Shown here piece after piece: positions 6,841-9,438 of a DNA stretch of 9,438 nt. A program made the position numbers and the translations under genes. Under the pieces are notes generated by a model. The model was not told the DNA's origin. It saw only the letters and a program-made list of their open reading frames with translations, and ran no database searches. The DNA comes from Alphaproteobacteria bacterium (GTDB lineage: Bacteria > Pseudomonadota > Alphaproteobacteria > M2410). How positions within the stretch are numbered: position 1 is the stretch's first letter; each line of letters begins with the position of its first letter. The stretch covers positions 1 to 9,438 of the forward strand of contig JAJFIN010000064.1 in NCBI GenBank assembly GCA_021774955.1, read 5' to 3'.

Positions 6841-8451
6841 ATGAGTGCTTTGCCGGAAGAAGAGTTTTTCAGGAAACTTCATCCGCGTCATTTCAACTGG
6901 AACCGCCAACCGGCCGTCTGGTTATTGGCTTTGCTAATCGGCATCGCCGCTGGATACGCGACCATTAGCTTGCGACTTCTAATTGACCTCTTCACGCTCA
7001 TATCATTTCAAGCGACCGAAGCCACGCTACTCGACGCTGCCACTCAACTGGACTGGCCCATGCGTCTCACCATCCCGACAATCGGTGGGCTTGGTGTCGG
7101 AATTGCACTTTATTTCCTGCTCCCGCGTGGCCGAACGGAAGGCGTAGCCGACGTTATTGAATCTCGCGCGTTGCACGGCGGTACAATCCCCCTGAAAACT
7201 GGATTGGCTAGCGCTACAATCGCAACACTCTCACTGGGGGTTGGTGCAAGTTCTGGACGAGAGGGCCCTGCAATTCATTTGGGTGGCACGCTGGCCTCAA
7301 TCATTGCCCGTCGGTTTCAGCATCCTCCGAGAATCGCTCGCATCCTGCTGGGCGCCGGTGTTGCCGCCGCTGTTTCGGCTTCATTCAATGCACCCCTGGC
7401 AGGTGTTCTTTTTGCGCTTGAAGTTATCCTTGGGCATTACGCCCCGCGCGCCTTTGCTCCCATTGTCATCGCCAGCGTAGCGGGATCGGTTGTCTGTCGG
7501 CTGCATATCGGCGATATGCCCGCCTTCATCATTCCCCACTACACCATTGAAAGTTTCTGGGAGGGGCCTGCCTTCGCAATGTTGGGTGTGGTTTCTGCTA
7601 TTGTCGCTGTTGCCTTTATCCGCTCTGTCCAGTTTACCGATCGATGGGCGCGCCAGATCGCTATCCCATTATGGGCACGACCAGCAATCGGCGGATTTTT
7701 GATCGGCCTTATTGCACTCGCATTCCCACATGTTTTGGGTGTTGGTTACGGGGCAACCGACGACGCCTTGAAGGGTCAATACAGTCTTATCTTGCTGCTT
7801 TCGCTTGTCGTCGCAAAAATCGCCGCCACGACCATAACAATGGCTTCGCGATTCGGAGGCGGTGTATTCTCACCGTCACTGTTTATTGGGGCGATGACCG
7901 GTGGCGCATTCGGCATCCTCGCCGGTCAGATTTTTCCTGACATCGCATCCCAGTCTGGGCTTTACGCGATTATAGGTATGGCCGCTGTTTCAGCCGCCAT
8001 TTTGGGCGCGCCAATATCAACAACACTCATCGTTTTTGAATTAACCGGTGACTATGCCGTCATGATCGCATTGATGATCGCAAGCTCGATTTCCACCCTG
8101 TTAACACAAGCCATGATCGGTAAGAGCTTCTTCCACATGCAATTAGATGCGCGCGGCCTTCATGCCAGCGACGGCCCCCAACGTCTCTTGCTCGAAACGA
8201 TTCGCGTGGAGGAGATCATGACCGCGGATTCTTCTGGCCTGGGTCAGACCATCGAGGACGAAACACCCACCCTATTTCCAGATGAAACCCTCGAGCGAGC
8301 CCTTGATATCCTTGACAAAAGTGATCTTGAGACCGTTTTGGTCGTTGACCGCAAGACTCCCACCCAGCCAATAGGGTATGTTTATCACAAAAGGGCTCTG
8401 CAAATTTTCAATCGGGCGCTTGTCGAAGCCAACATTGAAGAGCACCGATAA
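6841..8451 (+). CDS. ClC-family chloride channel or H+/Cl- antiporter with a single CBS-like C-terminal unit
   Basis: An inner-membrane protein of 536 residues that moves chloride (or another anion), probably as a dimer. Core ClC motifs are present: GREGP at 139-143 with the gating glutamate E141 (E148 in E. coli ClC), GGGVFSP at 339-345 with pore-lining F343, and AAILGAPISTTLIVFELTGD (385-404) in the late helices. By eye alignment, the GSGIP serine is replaced (TEGVAD, 99-104), the internal proton glutamate (E203) is V195 in FALEV, and the pore tyrosine (Y445) is F431. Loss of the internal glutamate is seen in channel-type members, so proton coupling is uncertain. The tail (about 453-525) starts like a CBS domain (VEEIMTAD) and has one CBS-like unit (LFPDETLERALDILD to VYHKRAL), where many relatives have a pair. 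The start ATG has no clear ribosome site, but there is no other start codon between it and the DUF4169 stop. Confidence 0.95.
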   Translation: MSALPEEEFFRKLHPRHFNWNRQPAVWLLALLIGIAAGYATISLRLLIDLFTLISFQATEATLLDAATQLDWPMRLTIPTIGGLGVGIALYFLLPRGRTEGVADVIESRALHGGTIPLKTGLASATIATLSLGVGASSGREGPAIHLGGTLASIIARRFQHPPRIARILLGAGVAAAVSASFNAPLAGVLFALEVILGHYAPRAFAPIVIASVAGSVVCRLHIGDMPAFIIPHYTIESFWEGPAFAMLGVVSAIVAVAFIRSVQFTDRWARQIAIPLWARPAIGGFLIGLIALAFPHVLGVGYGATDDALKGQYSLILLLSLVVAKIAATTITMASRFGGGVFSPSLFIGAMTGGAFGILAGQIFPDIASQSGLYAIIGMAAVSAAILGAPISTTLIVFELTGDYAVMIALMIASSISTLLTQAMIGKSFFHMQLDARGLHASDGPQRLLLETIRVEEIMTADSSGLGQTIEDETPTLFPDETLERALDILDKSDLETVLVVDRKTPTQPIGYVYHKRALQIFNRALVEANIEEHR

Positions 8452-8469
8452 CAGCCACACACCCTATTT

Positions 8470-8484
8470 GAACGGAATGACAAC
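8470..8484 (-). promoter_or_regulatory. Near-match to alphaproteobacterial SOS (LexA) box before uvrD
   Basis: GAAC (8470-8473), seven bases, then CAAC (8481-8484). Read on the minus strand this is GTTG-N7-GTTC, one mismatch from the direct-repeat LexA box GTTC-N7-GTTC known in alphaproteobacteria. It lies 9 bases before the uvrD start, in a 42-base gap. UvrD is SOS-induced in E. coli, so the location is sensible, but one mismatch in a short motif can occur by chance and no clear promoter was seen beside it. Confidence 0.28.
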
Positions 8485-8493
8485 CAGTAAGCT

Positions 8494-9438
8494 ATGACGT
8501 CAATGGCAAACGATCCATTTGATCTAAGCGATCTACCAGAAGAAGAAACGGTGCACTCGGTTGAGCCAGCACCGGATGGCGCGGCGCGTGCCTCGATTAG
8601 CGAACGCGCACGTGCCCCTTCGCCTTATCTTGATCGCCTGAATACCGAACAACGCCAAGCCGTCGAAACGCTCGAAGGTCCTGTCCTGGTTCTTGCCGGA
8701 GCGGGAACCGGTAAGACGCGGGTTTTGACAACCCGGCTTGCCCATCTACTCAACACCGGCAATGCCTGGCCGGGACAGATACTAGCGGTTACGTTCACCA
8801 ACAAAGCCGCGCGCGAAATGAAAGAACGCATTGGCGCCCTTATTGGTGGCGCCGTTGAAGGCATGCGTTGGCTCGGCACCTTCCATTCTTTGAGCGCCCA
8901 GATCATCCGACGCCATGCGGAACTCGTCGGGCTCAGAAGTGATTTCACTATTATCGATACCGACGATCAAATCCGCCTCATCAAACAATTATTGCAGGCC
9001 GAAAATATCGACGACAAACGCTGGCCCGCACGACAATTTGCAAACCTTTTAGATGGTTGGAAAAACCGCGCGATCACACCAGACAAAGTAAACAAAGAAG
9101 ATGCTCACAAGTTTGCTGACGGTAAGGCCGCAAAACTTTATCAGCAATATCAGGATCGTTTAAAGATCTTGAACGCGGCAGATTTTGGCGATCTACTCCT
9201 TGATTGCATTACGGTTTTACAAAATAACCCAGATATTCTGGCCGACTATCAACGCCGCTTTAAATACATTCTCGTTGATGAATACCAGGATACCAATGTC
9301 GCGCAATATCTGTGGCTTCGCTTATTGTCTAGCCAGCACAAGAACATTTGCTGTGTTGGCGACGATGACCAATCAATCTATGGCTGGCGCGCACCAGGAT
9401 TGCGATGTCTTCCAGCGAGCGTTTGGAGTGCTGATAAG
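8494..9438 (+). CDS. uvrD: UvrD/PcrA-type DNA helicase II, 5' part, with an abnormal end
   Basis: Superfamily 1A 3'-to-5' DNA helicase for nucleotide-excision and mismatch repair, acting in the cytoplasm. About 300 of the usual 700-800 residues are seen. After an acidic extension (1-47) come the Q motif LNTEQRQAV (49-57), Walker A AGAGTGKT (68-75) with K74, motif Ia AVTFTNKAAREM (98-109), motif Ib GTFHSL (128-133), motif II VDEYQDT (261-267), and motif III VGDDDQSIYGWR (288-299). Past R299 the family expects GAEVDNI or similar, but the frame reads APGLRCLPASVWSADK, which is not UvrD-like; see the junction entry. The reliable coding part therefore ends near 9391. The start is ATG 8494 or, nine bases on, ATG 8503; an in-frame stop at 8488-8490 excludes anything longer. 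No strong ribosome site decides between them. It lies 42 bp after the ClC gene on the same strand. Confidence 0.93.
   Translation, partial: MTSMANDPFDLSDLPEEETVHSVEPAPDGAARASISERARAPSPYLDRLNTEQRQAVETLEGPVLVLAGAGTGKTRVLTTRLAHLLNTGNAWPGQILAVTFTNKAAREMKERIGALIGGAVEGMRWLGTFHSLSAQIIRRHAELVGLRSDFTIIDTDDQIRLIKQLLQAENIDDKRWPARQFANLLDGWKNRAITPDKVNKEDAHKFADGKAAKLYQQYQDRLKILNAADFGDLLLDCITVLQNNPDILADYQRRFKYILVDEYQDTNVAQYLWLRLLSSQHKNICCVGDDDQSIYGWRAPGLRCLPASVWSADK
9383..9438 (-). other. Inverted downstream uvrD fragment joined at the window end (probable chimera)
   Basis: On the minus strand, bases 9436 down to 9383 read YQHSKRSLEDIAILVRAS. This is the form of the UvrD stretch that normally lies well after motif III (the segment ending AILVRASFQMR in relatives). 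It is in the wrong orientation and directly abuts motif III of the plus-strand gene. The likely overlap of the two arms is GCTGGCGCG (9383-9391), nine bases that fit both YGWRG on the plus strand and VRAS on the minus strand. Such microhomology-joined inverted pieces are known from multiple-displacement amplification and from assembly errors at contig ends. Confidence 0.8.

Noticed and set aside
9391..9438. Natural variant C-terminal sequence of UvrD after motif III
   Set aside because: The opposite strand of the same bases gives an 18-residue UvrD-like match, which explains the sequence better than divergence.

Overview
The window looks like an ordinary chromosomal segment of an alphaproteobacterium of intermediate GC content (about half, judged by eye). 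The lineage call rests on three things: a class II fumarase followed by a small ribbon-helix-helix protein of the RHH_4 type, a nearby DUF4169-type small protein, and a UvrD helicase with the DEYQD form of motif II and an acidic N-terminal extension. No mobile element, CRISPR array, rRNA or tRNA was seen, and no gap between genes reaches 300 bases.

Layout from left to right. (1) Positions 1-406, minus strand: N-terminal part of an NAD(P)-dependent short-chain dehydrogenase (SDR), cut by the window edge. (2) Positions 407-587: a divergent intergenic region with an imperfect dyad (492-522). (3) Positions 588-3080, plus strand: a tight cluster of fumC, an RHH-fold small protein and a second, complete SDR. 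fumC and the RHH gene are 19 bp apart; the RHH gene and the SDR overlap by 4 bp (ATGA). (4) Positions 3123-6440, minus strand: a 1105-residue AsmA-family envelope protein, convergent with the SDR and separated from it by a short gap with an imperfect inverted repeat. (5) Positions 6441-6597: a second divergent region with a symmetric -10-like CTATAG that could serve both strands. (6) Positions 6598-8451, plus strand: a 68-residue DUF4169-type protein followed by a ClC-family chloride channel/transporter. (7) Positions 8494-9438, plus strand: the 5' part of uvrD.

Functionally the window mixes central metabolism (fumarase in the TCA cycle, two oxidoreductases), envelope biogenesis (AsmA family), ion transport (ClC) and DNA repair (UvrD). 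Two small proteins, RHH_4 and DUF4169, have no well-established function and are the least understood genes here.

The strongest unexpected signal is at the right end. From about 9383 the plus strand stops matching a UvrD-type protein. The reverse complement of the last ~56 bases instead reads as a later part of UvrD (YQHSKRSLEDIAILVRAS). The two arms meet at a probable 9-base microhomology. This is best explained as an inverted chimera at a contig end (amplification or assembly artefact), less likely as a real inversion. I did not find convincing evidence for a novel multi-gene system.
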